64,000 bases of DNA, from assembly GCA_021648845.1 (NCBI GenBank), contig JAKJHY010000001.1:1-64000 (forward strand), in the 5' to 3' direction. This DNA is from Mycobacterium sp. MBM (GTDB lineage Bacteria; Actinomycetota; Actinomycetes; Mycobacteriales; Mycobacteriaceae). The notes under the pieces are model-generated. The model was not told the DNA's origin. It ran no database searches and worked only from the letters and a program-made list of their open reading frames with translations. Shown one piece after another: positions 46,235 to 56,048 of the stretch; the stretch's first letter is position 1; every line of letters begins with the position of its first letter. Position numbers and translations under genes: made by a program.

Positions 46235-49200
46235 GCGTCGTCCTCCAACAGCGCGGCGAGTTCCTCGGCGCCGGGCAATGCGTCCGGCATCACGGTCACC
46301 CCGCTGCGCACGTAGTGAAACGCCGCCCGCACCGACTCGGGTGGGCAGCCCTGCAGACCGGCCCACGCCAGCCGGTACACCGCGAGCTGGATCGCGGCGT
46401 GGCGCTGGGTCTCCGGGGTGCCCGGCGGCTCACCGGTCTTCCAGTCGACGACCACTGAACCACCGTCGCGCTCGGCGAAGACGGCATCGATGCGCCCGCG
46501 CACGACCGTGGCGCGCGGCCCGTCGAGGATCATGTCGAAGGGCACCTCGACGTCGATCGGGGTGCGCGACGCCCACGGCGAGGACGCGAACGCGGCCTGC
46601 AGGTCCGCGAGTTCCTCGGCGTGCGCGCGGCCGGTCTCACCGTCCACCGCGCCGGGCAGGTCATCCAGATCGAACAGCCGCTCGGCGTGGAAGTAGCGTT
46701 GCACCCATTCGTGAAAGGCGGTGCCCAGCAAGGCGTGTGGGTCCGGGCGGGCGGGCAGCCGCCTGCGCAGCCGACCGCGCGCCGCGACCGGATCCTTGCC
46801 GAGGTCGACCAGCGTGCTCACCGACACCTGCCCGGGCAACTCGACCGGCGCCTGCTCGGCGGCCCGCTCGCGCTCGGCGAGCAGGGCGTCGACATCGGCG
46901 GCCCAGTTCTCCGCGTCGGTGCCGGCACCGACGGCCCCCCGGGCGGCCTCGGCCACCAGGGCCGCACCGCGTTCGACGGCGGCCCGCCGGTCACCGGCCG
47001 GCTCGACCGGCCACACCGCCTCGACGACACTGCCGCGCAACGGATTCAGCTCACCGTCGGGTGGGTCGGGCGCCCAGTGGTCGATGATGCCGCAGGGCTG
47101 ACCCGTTTCCGCCGACGCGTCGATGATGGCCTTGAGTTCCAGCAGGAACTCCGATGGTCCGCGTGGCTTGGCCTCGGTGGGTCCCCAGTGATGCCCGGAG
47201 AGCAACAGGGTGTGCTCCGACCGGGTCAGCGCCACGTACAGCAGGCGGCGTTCTTCATCGCCACGACGCTGCGCCAGTAGGTCCTTGTGCGCGGAGATCT
47301 TGTCCGACAGTGTCTTCCGATCGTTGATGTCGGAGGTGTCCAGCACGGGGACACCGTGCTCGTTCACGGGGGCCTCCGGGCGGGCGGAGCGGCGGGAGAC
47401 GGCCCGGTCCCCGCGTAGCAGCGGCGGCAGCTCCCCGGCGTCGCTGAGCCAGGTACGGGCCATCGCGGTGGACGGGAAGATGCGTCCGCTCAGATGCGGG
47501 ACGGCGACCACTTCCCATTCCAGCCCCTTGGCGGCGTGCACGGTGAGGATCTGCACCCGGTCGGCCGACACCGTCACCTCTGCCGGGGCGAGTCCGTTCT
47601 CGACGACCGCGGCGGCGTCCAGGTAGTCCAGCAGTCCCGCCGGGGCACCGTCGGAGCGGGCCGCGAAGTCGGCCACCACGTCGGCGAAGGCATCCAGGTG
47701 CTCGGTGCCACCCCAACCCGCGGGCACCGGACGGGCCGCCCGGACCTCTACGTCGACACCGATCGCGCGGCGCACCTCGGCGATGAGATCGGGCAGAGGA
47801 TGCGTGAGATGTGCTCGCAGTAGCGTCAATTCGTGGCCCAGAGCCACGATGCGGTCATACCCGGACGTCGAGTACTGCTCGGCGGGCCCGGGATCGCAGA
47901 TGGCATCGGCCAGGCAGGCGGTGTCCGCGTCGGGAGCGGCCTGCGCGACGATGCGCTCCATGGCACTTAGCTGTCCCGGCGCGGGCACGTCGAGGTCGAC
48001 GGCACGCTGCCACAGCGCGGCGATATCGCGCGCACCGAGGCGCCAGCGCGGCCCGGTCAGCACCCGCATCGCGGCCGGGCCGCCGGTCGGGTCGACCACC
48101 AGGCGCAGCATCGCGACGACGTCGGCGACCTCCGGAATGGCCAGCAGCCCGGCCAGACCGACCACCTCGACGGGGATGCCCCGCGCCGTCAGCGCCTCGG
48201 CCATCGGCGCGGCATCGGCGTTACGTCGGACAAGCACCGCCGCGGTCGGCGGCGTCGGCGTCGCGCGGTAGCGCTCCGCAACCTGGTCGGCCACCCAATC
48301 ACGTTCGGCGACAACATCAGAGAGCAGGGCGGCACGGATGATGCCCGGTTCGGCGTCGGGACGGGGCAGGAGTTCGCGCACGCTGACCGAACGCTTGCGC
48401 GCCGGCTCGGACACCGCGTTGGCCAGGTGCAGTGCCTCGGGCGGGTTGCGCCAACTGGTCCGCAATTCCAGGGTGGGCGCCGGGCTGCCGTCCGAGTGCG
48501 GGAAATCCGTCGCGAAGCGCGGCAGGTTGGTCGCCGACGCGCCGCGCCAGCCATAGATGGACTGGATCGGGTCACCGACCGCCGTCAGCGCCAGCTCATC
48601 GTCGACGCCGCCGCCGAACAGCGACGACAACGCGATCCGCTGGGCGTGACCGGTGTCCTGGTACTCGTCGAGTAGCACCACCCGATAGCGCTGCCGCAGC
48701 TGCGCGCCGACCTGCGGTGCGGCGACCGCCAGCCGCGCGGCCGCCGACATCTGGGCGCCGAAGTCCATCACCTTCTCCGCCCGCATGCGGCGGTGCAGTT
48801 CGTCGATCAGCGGCACCAGCTCGGTGCGTTCGTTCTGGGTGGCCAACAACTTGAGCAGCCACTGCGCCGGCCCACGGTCGGCGCGGTTGCCGCCGGCGGG
48901 CAGGTGGTGGATCAGCCGCTCCAGTTCGACATGGGTGTCGAGCAGGGCGGTGGTGTCGACGAGATGCTCGGACAGTGCACCCGCCAACCGCAGTACCAGG
49001 GCGGTCACCGCGGCCGGGGACTTCTCGGTGTCCAGCACCCGGGGATGCTCACACACCACCCGGTAAGCCAACTGCCACAACTCGGTCTCACCGATCAGCC
49101 GGGTGTCGGGCTCGACCGGCAGCAGCAGTCCGTGATCACGGAGCAGCGCCCCGGCGAAGGCGTGGTAGGTGCTGATGGTGGGCGGGTCGTCAGCGCGAAT

Positions 49201-49500
49201 ATCACGGCCGATGCCGGTGCCGGCCAGGCGCGCCAACCGGGTACGGACGCGACGCAGCAGCTGGCCGGCGGCCTTACGGGTGAAAGTCAGCCCGAGGACG
49301 TCGCTGGGCCGGGCGTAACCGTTGGCCACCAGCCACACCACCCGTGCGGCCATGGTCTCGGTCTTGCCGGCGCCGGCGCCGGCGATCACGACGAGCGGCC
49401 CGGGCGGCGCGGCGATCACGGCGGACTGCTCGGGCGTCGGGCTGAACAGCCCCAGCGCCTCGGACAGTTCGGCGGGGCTGTAGTGCTGCCGAGTGATCAC
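46219..49500 (-). CDS. adnB: AdnB subunit of the AdnAB helicase-nuclease
   Basis: A 1093-residue UvrD-type motor plus RecB-like nuclease. Motif I VIAGAGAGKTETM (near residue 38), motif II VLLDEYQDTGHAQ, motif III AVGDPIQSIYGWRGA, motif [16 protein letters not shown] and motif VI LLYVALTRSEHTLLLSGH are present. The nuclease core VVVDWKTGEPP, with the Asp-x-Lys motif, and QLAVYRLAWAG are near the C terminus. With AdnA it resects double-strand breaks; in mycobacteria AdnB is the lead translocating motor. The GTG at 49500 overlaps the adnA stop by four bases. The open frame extends to 50031 but the extra N terminus is a shadow of adnA. Confidence 0.93.
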   Translation of the reverse strand: MITRQHYSPAELSEALGLFSPTPEQSAVIAAPPGPLVVIAGAGAGKTETMAARVVWLVANGYARPSDVLGLTFTRKAAGQLLRRVRTRLARLAGTGIGRDIRADDPPTISTYHAFAGALLRDHGLLLPVEPDTRLIGETELWQLAYRVVCEHPRVLDTEKSPAAVTALVLRLAGALSEHLVDTTALLDTHVELERLIHHLPAGGNRADRGPAQWLLKLLATQNERTELVPLIDELHRRMRAEKVMDFGAQMSAAARLAVAAPQVGAQLRQRYRVVLLDEYQDTGHAQRIALSSLFGGGVDDELALTAVGDPIQSIYGWRGASATNLPRFATDFPHSDGSPAPTLELRTSWRNPPEALHLANAVSEPARKRSVSVRELLPRPDAEPGIIRAALLSDVVAERDWVADQVAERYRATPTPPTAAVLVRRNADAAPMAEALTARGIPVEVVGLAGLLAIPEVADVVAMLRLVVDPTGGPAAMRVLTGPRWRLGARDIAALWQRAVDLDVPAPGQLSAMERIVAQAAPDADTACLADAICDPGPAEQYSTSGYDRIVALGHELTLLRAHLTHPLPDLIAEVRRAIGVDVEVRAARPVPAGWGGTEHLDAFADVVADFAARSDGAPAGLLDYLDAAAVVENGLAPAEVTVSADRVQILTVHAAKGLEWEVVAVPHLSGRIFPSTAMARTWLSDAGELPPLLRGDRAVSRRSARPEAPVNEHGVPVLDTSDINDRKTLSDKISAHKDLLAQRRGDEERRLLYVALTRSEHTLLLSGHHWGPTEAKPRGPSEFLLELKAIIDASAETGQPCGIIDHWAPDPPDGELNPLRGSVVEAVWPVEPAGDRRAAVERGAALVAEAARGAVGAGTDAENWAADVDALLAERERAAEQAPVELPGQVSVSTLVDLGKDPVAARGRLRRRLPARPDPHALLGTAFHEWVQRYFHAERLFDLDDLPGAVDGETGRAHAEELADLQAAFASSPWASRTPIDVEVPFDMILDGPRATVVRGRIDAVFAERDGGSVVVDWKTGEPPGTPETQRHAAIQLAVYRLAWAGLQGCPPESVRAAFHYVRSGVTVMPDALPGAEELAALLEDDAQEVR

Positions 49501-52500
49501 GACCGGCCTTCCGGGTGCTGGGCGGGGCAGATGGCGCGTACCGGGCAGTGCCCGCATCCGTCGTTGGCCCGTGCGACGAACTGCGGGCCGGCGGTCGCGG
49601 CGGCCGCGTCGACCACCGTCGAACGCCACTGCCGGGCGGTGTCGTCGGTCAGTGCGTCCTGACCGCGTTCGGTGACCCCGCTCGCGGTGGTCTTGCCCGG
49701 GTAGACCAGCAGACCGCCGCCGGGCTCGTCGCCCTCGGGCAGCACGCCCGCGGCGACGGCAAGCTGGTACATGGCCAGCTGAGCATGACGCTGGGCGTCG
49801 TCCTTGGTGGCCGGACTCTTGCCTGTTTTGATGTCCACGACCACCAACCGGTCGGCGTTGTCGCGTTCGAGGCGGTCGATGCGGCCCTTCACCCGCACGC
49901 CCGGAGCCACCATCCCGTCGACGGCGACCTCGGTGCCCACCTCGGTGAGCTGGTCGCGGGTGGCCTGTCGCCACTGCGCGAACGCCGAGAGCATCTCGCC
50001 GTGGCGGGCCAGCTCGTTGTCGGCATACCACTGGGATTCGAACGGCATTCCAGCCCAGACGTTCTCCAGTTCGGCGAGCATCTGGCTCTCGGTCTTGGTG
50101 GAATCCGCCACCAGCGCGTGCACCAGCGAGCCCACCGCCGAGCGGACATCGCGGTTGTCGGAGCCGCCGTGTCGTTCCAGCAGCCAGCGCAGCGGGCAGC
50201 CCGCGAGGGTCTGCAGGGTGGACGGGGACAGCGTGCTCACGTGGTCGTCACCGGACCACAGCGGCTCGGCGGTGGACGGTTCGGTGCGGGCCTGCCACAG
50301 CGCGGGGTCCGCGCCCGGCACACCGGCGGCCGCGAGCCGGGCCAATTGTGTTGCCGCGCAGTTACGGACGTCGTCATCGACGTCGCCGTCGGGTGCGCAC
50401 ACCACCGCACGCAATCGGCCGACCAGTGCCGCCGGTGTCAGCACCCGGGGGGCCGGCAGAATCTCGCGGGACTCGGGGTCGGTGTCCGGGTCCGCCGGGG
50501 AGGCGAGCGCGTGGAGCTCAGCACAGAACGGTGAGGGCAGCATCGCGGCGTCACCGTTGTCACTGTCGACGGCGGTCACCAGGACGCGGTCGCGGGCCCG
50601 GCCCAGCGCGGCGATCAGCAGTCGACGTTCCTCGGCCAGCAGCGGGGCCCGGGTCGAGAGCCGCTCCGTCGGACCGTCGGCGCCGGTGACCCCGTCGAGC
50701 ACGTCCACCAGCTGCTGGGTGCCGAGCACGCCGCCACGCGGAACGGTGTTGGGCCACAGTCCTTCCTGCAGGCCGGCCAGCACGACGAAATCCCAGTCTC
50801 GTTCCAGCGCAGCGTGCGGGCTGCAGATCGTCACCGTGTCGGCGCGGTCGGCCCGGGTGCCGATGGTCGGCAGTTCCAGGGCGTCGACGTGGTCGACGAG
50901 ACCGGTCAGCGTCGCACCGGTGGTATTGGTGACGTACTGGTCGGCGATGTCGAACAGGGCAGTCACCGAGGCGAGGTCACGTTCGGCGACCGCGGCGCCG
51001 CGGTCGGCCGCGGTGACCCATCGCCGCTGCAGGCCACTGCGATTCCAGGCCTGCCACAGGGTGTTCCGCGGGTCGCCGTCGACCCGGTGGCTGTGTTTGG
51101 CTGCGTCCAGGACGGCGTGCACTCGTTGCAGCGAACGGGCCAGGTCGGCGGGCAGGCCGGCGGGGACGCGCTGCACCGCGCGGGCGAGCAGGGTGGAGAA
51201 CTCGTCGTGATGTCCGAAGGTGCGACGCAGCGCGCGGCGCAGTTGACGTAGCGACACCGGGTCGACCCGGCCGATGGGACCGGTGACGAGGTCCATCGCC
51301 GCCGCACCCGTCAGGCCGTTCGCGGTGCACGCGGCGACGGTGAGCAGTGCCCGCACGGCGGGCTGCTGGGACAGACGCATGTCGGCGGCGGGCAGGTCGA
51401 CGGGGACGCCGGACGCGGCCAGGGTGCGGCCCAGCGCGGCGCCCACCCGCGGCACCGAACGAACGATGACGGCCATCTGCGACCACGGCACACCGTCGAC
51501 CAGGTGGGCGCGGCGCAGCGCGTCGGCAATGAGGGTGGACTCGGCGTGCGTGGAGCCCGCGATCCGGACCGCCACCGAGCCGGCCCGGCCGGACGCCCCG
51601 GTGAAGTCGCGGAACCCGTCGGCGCCGGGAAGCCGGCGTGCGATCCCGGTAACCGCGGCGGCCACCGCCGCCGAACAGCGGTGCGATTCGGTGAGCACGA
51701 CGGCCGGTGTCTCGGTGCGCAGCAGCGCCGGATCACCACCGCGGTAACCGAACACCGCCTGATCGGGGTCACCGGCGAACACCGCGAGGTCCGAACCGGC
51801 AGCCAGCACCCGCACCAGCAGCGCGGCCTGCGGGTCGAGTTGCTGCGCATCGTCGACCAGCAGCACCCGCACCCGGGCCCGTTCGGCTGCCAGCAGCGCC
51901 GGATCCACCGCCAACGCGTCCAGGGCGGCGCCGACCAGTTCGGCCGCGCCCAAGGCCGGCACGGTGGCCTGCGGCGCAGCCATGCCGACCGATGACCGCA
52001 ACAACATCACCTGCTCGTAGGTCGCGGCGAACCGGCCCGCCGCCACCCACTCGGGGCGCCCGAACAGCCTGCCGAGGCGCTGCAGAGCGAGCGGGTCCAC
52101 ACCGCGTTCGGCGCAGCGCGCCAACAGATCCCGCAACTCGGTGGCAAAGCCGGCCGTGCCCAGCGCAGGATGCAACGACAGCGGCCAGCGCTGGGCGCCG
52201 TCCTCGAGATCGCCGGCGAGCAGTTCCCGGATGATGCCGTGCTGCTCGGCACTGGTGATCAGCCGCGGCGGCGGATCACCGTTGCGCTGCGCGGCCAGCC
52301 GCAGCACCGCAAAGGCATAGGAGTGCACCGTACGCACCAGTGGCTCACGCACCACGCCCCGTGCCCCGGCGGTGAGCAGCGCCGCAGTGACCGCGGCGCG
52401 GGCCTGCACGCCGAGCCGCGCCGAACCCGTCAGCAGCAGAACGCTTTCCGGGTCGGCACCGGCTTTGATATGTGCCACCGCGGTGTCCACGAGCAGGGTG

Positions 52501-52598
52501 CTCTTACCCGTGCCGGCCCCGCCGAGGACCCGCACCGTGCCCCGCACACCGGCGGCGGTGAGCGCTTCGGGGGTCACGGTGGTGTGCGGTGCGGACAT
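49497..52598 (-). CDS. adnA: AdnA subunit of the AdnAB helicase-nuclease
   Basis: About 1033 residues with an SF1A-like motor (Walker A GGAGTGKST, DDAQQLDPQ as a divergent Walker B, GDPDQAVFGYRGG) and a C-terminal RecB-type nuclease (VVVDIKTGKSP, QLAMYQLAVAAG). Four Cys for an iron-sulfur cluster are visible: one in LAGCPLRW and three in GCGHCPVRAIC and beyond, as in AddB/AdnA. AdnAB does break resection in place of RecBCD. The start is ambiguous: ATG 52598 is given, but ATG 52607, GTG 52610 and TTG 52628 are in frame and none has a strong ribosome-binding site. Coupled to adnB by a four-base overlap. Confidence 0.92.
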   Translation of the reverse strand: MSAPHTTVTPEALTAAGVRGTVRVLGGAGTGKSTLLVDTAVAHIKAGADPESVLLLTGSARLGVQARAAVTAALLTAGARGVVREPLVRTVHSYAFAVLRLAAQRNGDPPPRLITSAEQHGIIRELLAGDLEDGAQRWPLSLHPALGTAGFATELRDLLARCAERGVDPLALQRLGRLFGRPEWVAAGRFAATYEQVMLLRSSVGMAAPQATVPALGAAELVGAALDALAVDPALLAAERARVRVLLVDDAQQLDPQAALLVRVLAAGSDLAVFAGDPDQAVFGYRGGDPALLRTETPAVVLTESHRCSAAVAAAVTGIARRLPGADGFRDFTGASGRAGSVAVRIAGSTHAESTLIADALRRAHLVDGVPWSQMAVIVRSVPRVGAALGRTLAASGVPVDLPAADMRLSQQPAVRALLTVAACTANGLTGAAAMDLVTGPIGRVDPVSLRQLRRALRRTFGHHDEFSTLLARAVQRVPAGLPADLARSLQRVHAVLDAAKHSHRVDGDPRNTLWQAWNRSGLQRRWVTAADRGAAVAERDLASVTALFDIADQYVTNTTGATLTGLVDHVDALELPTIGTRADRADTVTICSPHAALERDWDFVVLAGLQEGLWPNTVPRGGVLGTQQLVDVLDGVTGADGPTERLSTRAPLLAEERRLLIAALGRARDRVLVTAVDSDNGDAAMLPSPFCAELHALASPADPDTDPESREILPAPRVLTPAALVGRLRAVVCAPDGDVDDDVRNCAATQLARLAAAGVPGADPALWQARTEPSTAEPLWSGDDHVSTLSPSTLQTLAGCPLRWLLERHGGSDNRDVRSAVGSLVHALVADSTKTESQMLAELENVWAGMPFESQWYADNELARHGEMLSAFAQWRQATRDQLTEVGTEVAVDGMVAPGVRVKGRIDRLERDNADRLVVVDIKTGKSPATKDDAQRHAQLAMYQLAVAAGVLPEGDEPGGGLLVYPGKTTASGVTERGQDALTDDTARQWRSTVVDAAAATAGPQFVARANDGCGHCPVRAICPAQHPEGRS

Positions 52599-52671
52599 GC
52601 CGATCATCACACCAGGGGGGTCCGACAAGCGACGCTGACCAGCGCGGACAGCGGGCGTCTACGATCGAGCC

Positions 52672-53472
52672 GTGACCACTGGGACCGATGGACTGCACAC
52701 CTACCGCTACGGCCCATCCCGGCCCGCCCAGATCCTGGGCGTGCACGGACTCACCGGGCACGGCCGGCGCTGGGAAACCCTGGCAACCGAGTATCTGCCC
52801 GAGTTCTCGGTGCTGGCACCGGATCTGATCGGGCACGGCCGGTCCACCTGGGCGGCGCCGTGGACGCTGGAAGCCAACGTGGCTGCTCTGGCGGCGCTGC
52901 TGGACGCCGAGGGCGGCGGGCCGGTACTGGTGGTCGGGCATTCGTTCGGCGGTGCCGTGGCGCTCGGCCTCGCGGCGGCCCGGCCCGAGCTGGTATCCGG
53001 GCTGGTGTTGCTGGACCCGGCGGTGGCGCTGGACGGTGCCTGGATGGCCGAGATCGCCGACGCGATGCTGTCCTCCCCCGACTACCCCGACCGCGAGGAA
53101 GCCACCGCCGACAAACTGTCCGGGCCCTGGGCCGAGGTGGCCGCCAAGTACCCCGACGAGCTGACCCGCGAACTCGACGAGCACCTGATCGCACTGCCCA
53201 ACGGACGTCTCGGCTGGCGGATCAGTGTCCCGGCGGCGATGTCCTACTGGAGTGAACTGACCCGCCCGATCCCGTTACCGCGCAGCGGAACACCGACCAC
53301 GCTGATGCTGGCGACCCGGACCTCCCCACCGTATGTGACCGACACACTGATCACCACCCTGCGCGACGCGCTCGGCGCGAGCTTCACCCTCGCCGAAGTG
53401 GACTGCGACCATATGGTCGCCCAGGCCCTGCCCGCCGAGACCGCAGCCATCATCCGCGGGCACCTGGCCTGA
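52672..53472 (+). CDS. lipV: alpha/beta hydrolase, LipV-like
   Basis: A 266-residue hydrolase at the position of Rv3203 (lipV). The oxyanion segment GVHGLTGHGRRWE is near residue 23, the nucleophile elbow VVGHSFGGAVA near residue 87, and the terminal His is in VDCDHMVAQALP. The start GTG is 73 bases from the divergent adnA start. It is followed after two bases by the alkyltransferase-like gene, so the two are co-transcribed. LipV of M. tuberculosis has been described as an acid-tolerant lipase; specificity here is inference. Confidence 0.85.
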   Translation: MTTGTDGLHTYRYGPSRPAQILGVHGLTGHGRRWETLATEYLPEFSVLAPDLIGHGRSTWAAPWTLEANVAALAALLDAEGGGPVLVVGHSFGGAVALGLAAARPELVSGLVLLDPAVALDGAWMAEIADAMLSSPDYPDREEATADKLSGPWAEVAAKYPDELTRELDEHLIALPNGRLGWRISVPAAMSYWSELTRPIPLPRSGTPTTLMLATRTSPPYVTDTLITTLRDALGASFTLAEVDCDHMVAQALPAETAAIIRGHLA

Positions 53473-53474
53473 CC

Positions 53475-53771
53475 GTGGCACCGATCACCGAGGACCAGGT
53501 CGAGACGGTGCGGGCGCTGGTGGCCCGGATCCCGGCCGGACGGGTGAGCACCTACGGTGACATCGCCGAGCAGGCCGGTTTGTCGAGCCCGCGAATCGTG
53601 GCCTGGATCATGCGCAACGATTCGGCGGATCTACCGTGGCACCGGGTGATTCGGGCCTCCGGATGGCCTGCGCCGCACCTTGCGGCCAGACAGCTGGAGC
53701 GGCTGCGTGCCGAGGGCGTGCTGGCCGACGACGGCCGGGTCCCGCTGCGCGAGTACCGCCACGCGTTCTAG
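53475..53771 (+). CDS. alkyltransferase-like protein (ATL, MGMT family)
   Basis: A 98-residue protein with the DNA-binding fold of O6-alkylguanine-DNA alkyltransferases: VSTYGDIAEQAGLSSPRIVAWIM contains the recognition helix, and DLPWHRVIRASG is the active-site segment. The methyl-accepting Cys of PCHR is replaced by Trp (PWHR), which defines ATL proteins: they bind alkylated guanine and hand the lesion to nucleotide excision repair rather than repairing it. GTG start two bases after the lipV stop. Matches Rv3204 in position. Confidence 0.9.
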   Translation: MAPITEDQVETVRALVARIPAGRVSTYGDIAEQAGLSSPRIVAWIMRNDSADLPWHRVIRASGWPAPHLAARQLERLRAEGVLADDGRVPLREYRHAF

Positions 53772-53778
53772 CGTTCGT

Positions 53779-53835
53779 CGTTTTTGACGCCAGGGTTGTG
53801 CTCGGCAGCCGATCGCGACCCTGGTGTCAAAAACG
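53779..53835. repeat. 57-base palindromic intergenic element
   Basis: CGTTTTTGACGCCAGGGT at the left pairs with ACCCTGGTGTCAAAAACG at the right (one G:T pair), a stem of 18, with inner TCGG/CCGA pairing in the loop. It lies between the convergent ATL and TIGR02569 genes. It can act as a bidirectional terminator with T and A runs on both sides; it may also be a dispersed mycobacterial palindromic repeat, which would need a genome-wide search. Confidence 0.7.
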
Positions 53836-53856
53836 GCGCAGCAGAAGCCCCAACGC

Positions 53857-54744
53857 CTAGAGCGCGAGCCGGACCAGCGCTGCGGTGCGAGCCAGGCCGG
53901 GGAAGGCCGCGGCCGTGGACCGCGGGTGCAGGGCATGCACCGCAAGCCGGAACATCAACGCACGCAACAACATCTGCGGCCACTCAGGTAGCGGCGCCCA
54001 CCGCTCGACCAGTCCGTCATCGGCCTCGCCCCAGGCCAACGCATCCACCACCACCACGCCGGCCGCCCAGGACGCCGGCCGCCAGTACGGGGTGATATCG
54101 GTGATACCAGGTGCGGCGGTACCGGCGAACAGAACCGTCCCGTAGAGGTCACCGTGCACCAGCTGACTCGGACTGCGGGTCGGCTTGCGCAACGCGGCGA
54201 GCTGGTTGATCAGGTCGACGGACTTCTGACCGTCGGCCGAACCGGGTGCCACCCGAGCACCCGGCGGCAGACCGTGCAACGGCCGGTCCTCCCACGCCGC
54301 GCGGTCGGCGGCGATGAACACGTCGACATCCGACCACGGCGCCACCGGCGGTTGGGTCAGAAAGCGCGGGCGCTCCAACTTGGCGGTGGCCTCATGCAAC
54401 CGGACCGCAGCCGAGACCACCTCGTCGTGGCGGGGTTCGGGGGTGCCCGCGACAAAGGTGTCCGCACGCCATCCGGCGACCACGTAGCGGCCATCGGTGG
54501 AGCGCACCGGACGGGCCAACCGGATACCGTCGGCGAACAACGTCTCGCGCACCTTGGCCGACCAGGCCGCGCGGGCGTGGTCGGCGACCATCGAGAGCAC
54601 CACCTCGCCGCAGCGCCAGCCGCCCTCCCAACTGGATCCCAGCGGCACCGGCGACAGGCCGGCCAAACCGAACGCCGCCATCACATGGTCGGGTGGCAGA
54701 TCGTCAGACACGCACGTCAGCCTAAGCGGTGCGCCGGTCGACAT
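53857..54744 (-). CDS. TIGR02569 family protein (phosphotransferase-like)
   Basis: A 295-residue actinobacterial protein equivalent to Rv3205c. The fold hints at an aminoglycoside-phosphotransferase/kinase-like relative: PSQLVHGDLYGTVLF resembles the catalytic loop and ITDITPYWRPASWAAGVVVVDAL follows where the metal-binding loop would be (here Thr where related sequences have Asn in HGDLYGN). No activity is established. The ATG at 54744 starts four bases after the moeZ stop; a GTG at 54711 is an alternative that better fits the family start (PPDHVMAAFGL). Probably co-transcribed with moeZ. Confidence 0.8.
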   Translation of the reverse strand: MSTGAPLRLTCVSDDLPPDHVMAAFGLAGLSPVPLGSSWEGGWRCGEVVLSMVADHARAAWSAKVRETLFADGIRLARPVRSTDGRYVVAGWRADTFVAGTPEPRHDEVVSAAVRLHEATAKLERPRFLTQPPVAPWSDVDVFIAADRAAWEDRPLHGLPPGARVAPGSADGQKSVDLINQLAALRKPTRSPSQLVHGDLYGTVLFAGTAAPGITDITPYWRPASWAAGVVVVDALAWGEADDGLVERWAPLPEWPQMLLRALMFRLAVHALHPRSTAAAFPGLARTAALVRLAL

Positions 54745-54748
54745 GCGG

Positions 54749-55924
54749 TCAGTACATCACCATGTCGGGCTCGAGTTGCTTCGCCCACGCCACGATGCCG
54801 CCCTGCAGATGCAGCGCATCGGCGAACCCGGCCTTCTTGAGCACCGCCAGCATCTCGGCCGACCGGATCCCGGTCTTGCAGTAGAGCACGGCCGTCTTGT
54901 CCTGCGGGACGGTCGCCAGCCCCTCGCCCAGCTCGATCACCGATTTGGGGATCAACGTTGCGCCCTCGATGTGGTTGATCTCCCACTCGACGGGCTCACG
55001 GACGTCGATCAAGGCCACCGGTTTGCCCGAATCGAGCAGCTCACGCAGCTCGCGCGGGGTGACCGTGGAGTCGACCGCCGCCTCGGCCGCGGCATCGGAG
55101 ACCACACCGCAGAACGCCTCGTAGTCGATGAGCTCGGTGATCTTCGGAGTCGACGGGTCCTTGCGGATCTTGATGGTGCGGTAGGTCATGTCCAACGCGT
55201 CGTAGACCATCAGCCGGCCCAGCAGCGGATCGCCGATGCCGGTCAACAGCTTGATCGCCTCGGTGCCCATCACCGAGGCGATGGAGGCGCACAGGATGCC
55301 CAGCACGCCGCCCTCGGCGCACGACGGCACCATCCCCGGTGGCGGGGGCTCCGGGTAGAGATCGCGGTAGTTCAAGCCCAGACCGTCGGGGGCGTCCTCC
55401 CAGAACACCGAGACCTGGCCCTCGAAGCGGTAGATGGAGCCCCACACATAGGGCTTGCCGGCGAGCACCGCGGCATCGTTGACCAGGTAGCGGGTCGCGA
55501 AGTTGTCGGTGCCGTCCAGGATCAGGTCGTACTGGGCGAAGATCTCGACCGCGTTATCGGGCTCCAGACGCACCTCGTGCAACACCACGTTGACCAGTGG
55601 GTTGACCTCCAGCACCGAATCGCGCGCGCTCTGCGCCTTGGACCTGCCGATATCGGACTGGCCGTGAATGATCTGACGCTGCAGGTTGGACTCGTCGACG
55701 ACGTCGAACTCGACGATGCCGATGGTGCCGACACCGGCGGCGGCCAGGTACAGCAGGGTCGGCGAGCCCAGCCCGCCGGCGCCGATGACCAGCACCTTGG
55801 CGTTCTTCAGCCGCTTCTGGCCGTCCACACCCATGTCCGGGATGATCAGGTGCCGGCTGTAGCGGGCGACCTCTTCGCGGGTCAGTTCAGCGGCTGGCTC
55901 CACCAGCGGTGGCAACGACGTCAC
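54749..55924 (-). CDS. moeZ: MoeZ/MoeB adenylyltransferase-sulfurtransferase
   Basis: A 391-residue fusion of an E1-like (ThiF/MoeB) adenylyltransferase and a C-terminal rhodanese. GAGGLGSPTLLYLAAAGVG is the ATP-binding loop (near residue 45), and DGTDNFATRYLVND a conserved adenylation motif. The rhodanese domain spans about 290-391 with active-site Cys in VLYCKTGIRSAE. It activates ubiquitin-like sulfur carriers (MoaD, ThiS, CysO) as C-terminal adenylates and thiocarboxylates, for molybdopterin and cysteine synthesis. GTG 55924 is chosen because AGGAG precedes it and the family starts TSLPPLVEPA; the upstream extension is not conserved in style. Confidence 0.94.
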   Translation of the reverse strand: MTSLPPLVEPAAELTREEVARYSRHLIIPDMGVDGQKRLKNAKVLVIGAGGLGSPTLLYLAAAGVGTIGIVEFDVVDESNLQRQIIHGQSDIGRSKAQSARDSVLEVNPLVNVVLHEVRLEPDNAVEIFAQYDLILDGTDNFATRYLVNDAAVLAGKPYVWGSIYRFEGQVSVFWEDAPDGLGLNYRDLYPEPPPPGMVPSCAEGGVLGILCASIASVMGTEAIKLLTGIGDPLLGRLMVYDALDMTYRTIKIRKDPSTPKITELIDYEAFCGVVSDAAAEAAVDSTVTPRELRELLDSGKPVALIDVREPVEWEINHIEGATLIPKSVIELGEGLATVPQDKTAVLYCKTGIRSAEMLAVLKKAGFADALHLQGGIVAWAKQLEPDMVMY

Positions 55925-56048
55925 CGTGCGCTCCTCGAATCGACGACGAATTCTATGGCTTCCTTGGCCAATCAGACCAGGCACAGGTACACAACAGCAA
56001 AACCGGGCGATCCGTTCCCGCCGACGACCCGACCGAGGCGGCGCCGCG

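Noticed and set aside
50032..50032. Longer AdnB start at 50031
   Set aside because: The extra 177 codons lie in the 3' part of adnA in another frame; the GTG at 49500 with four-base overlap gives the known AdnB length.
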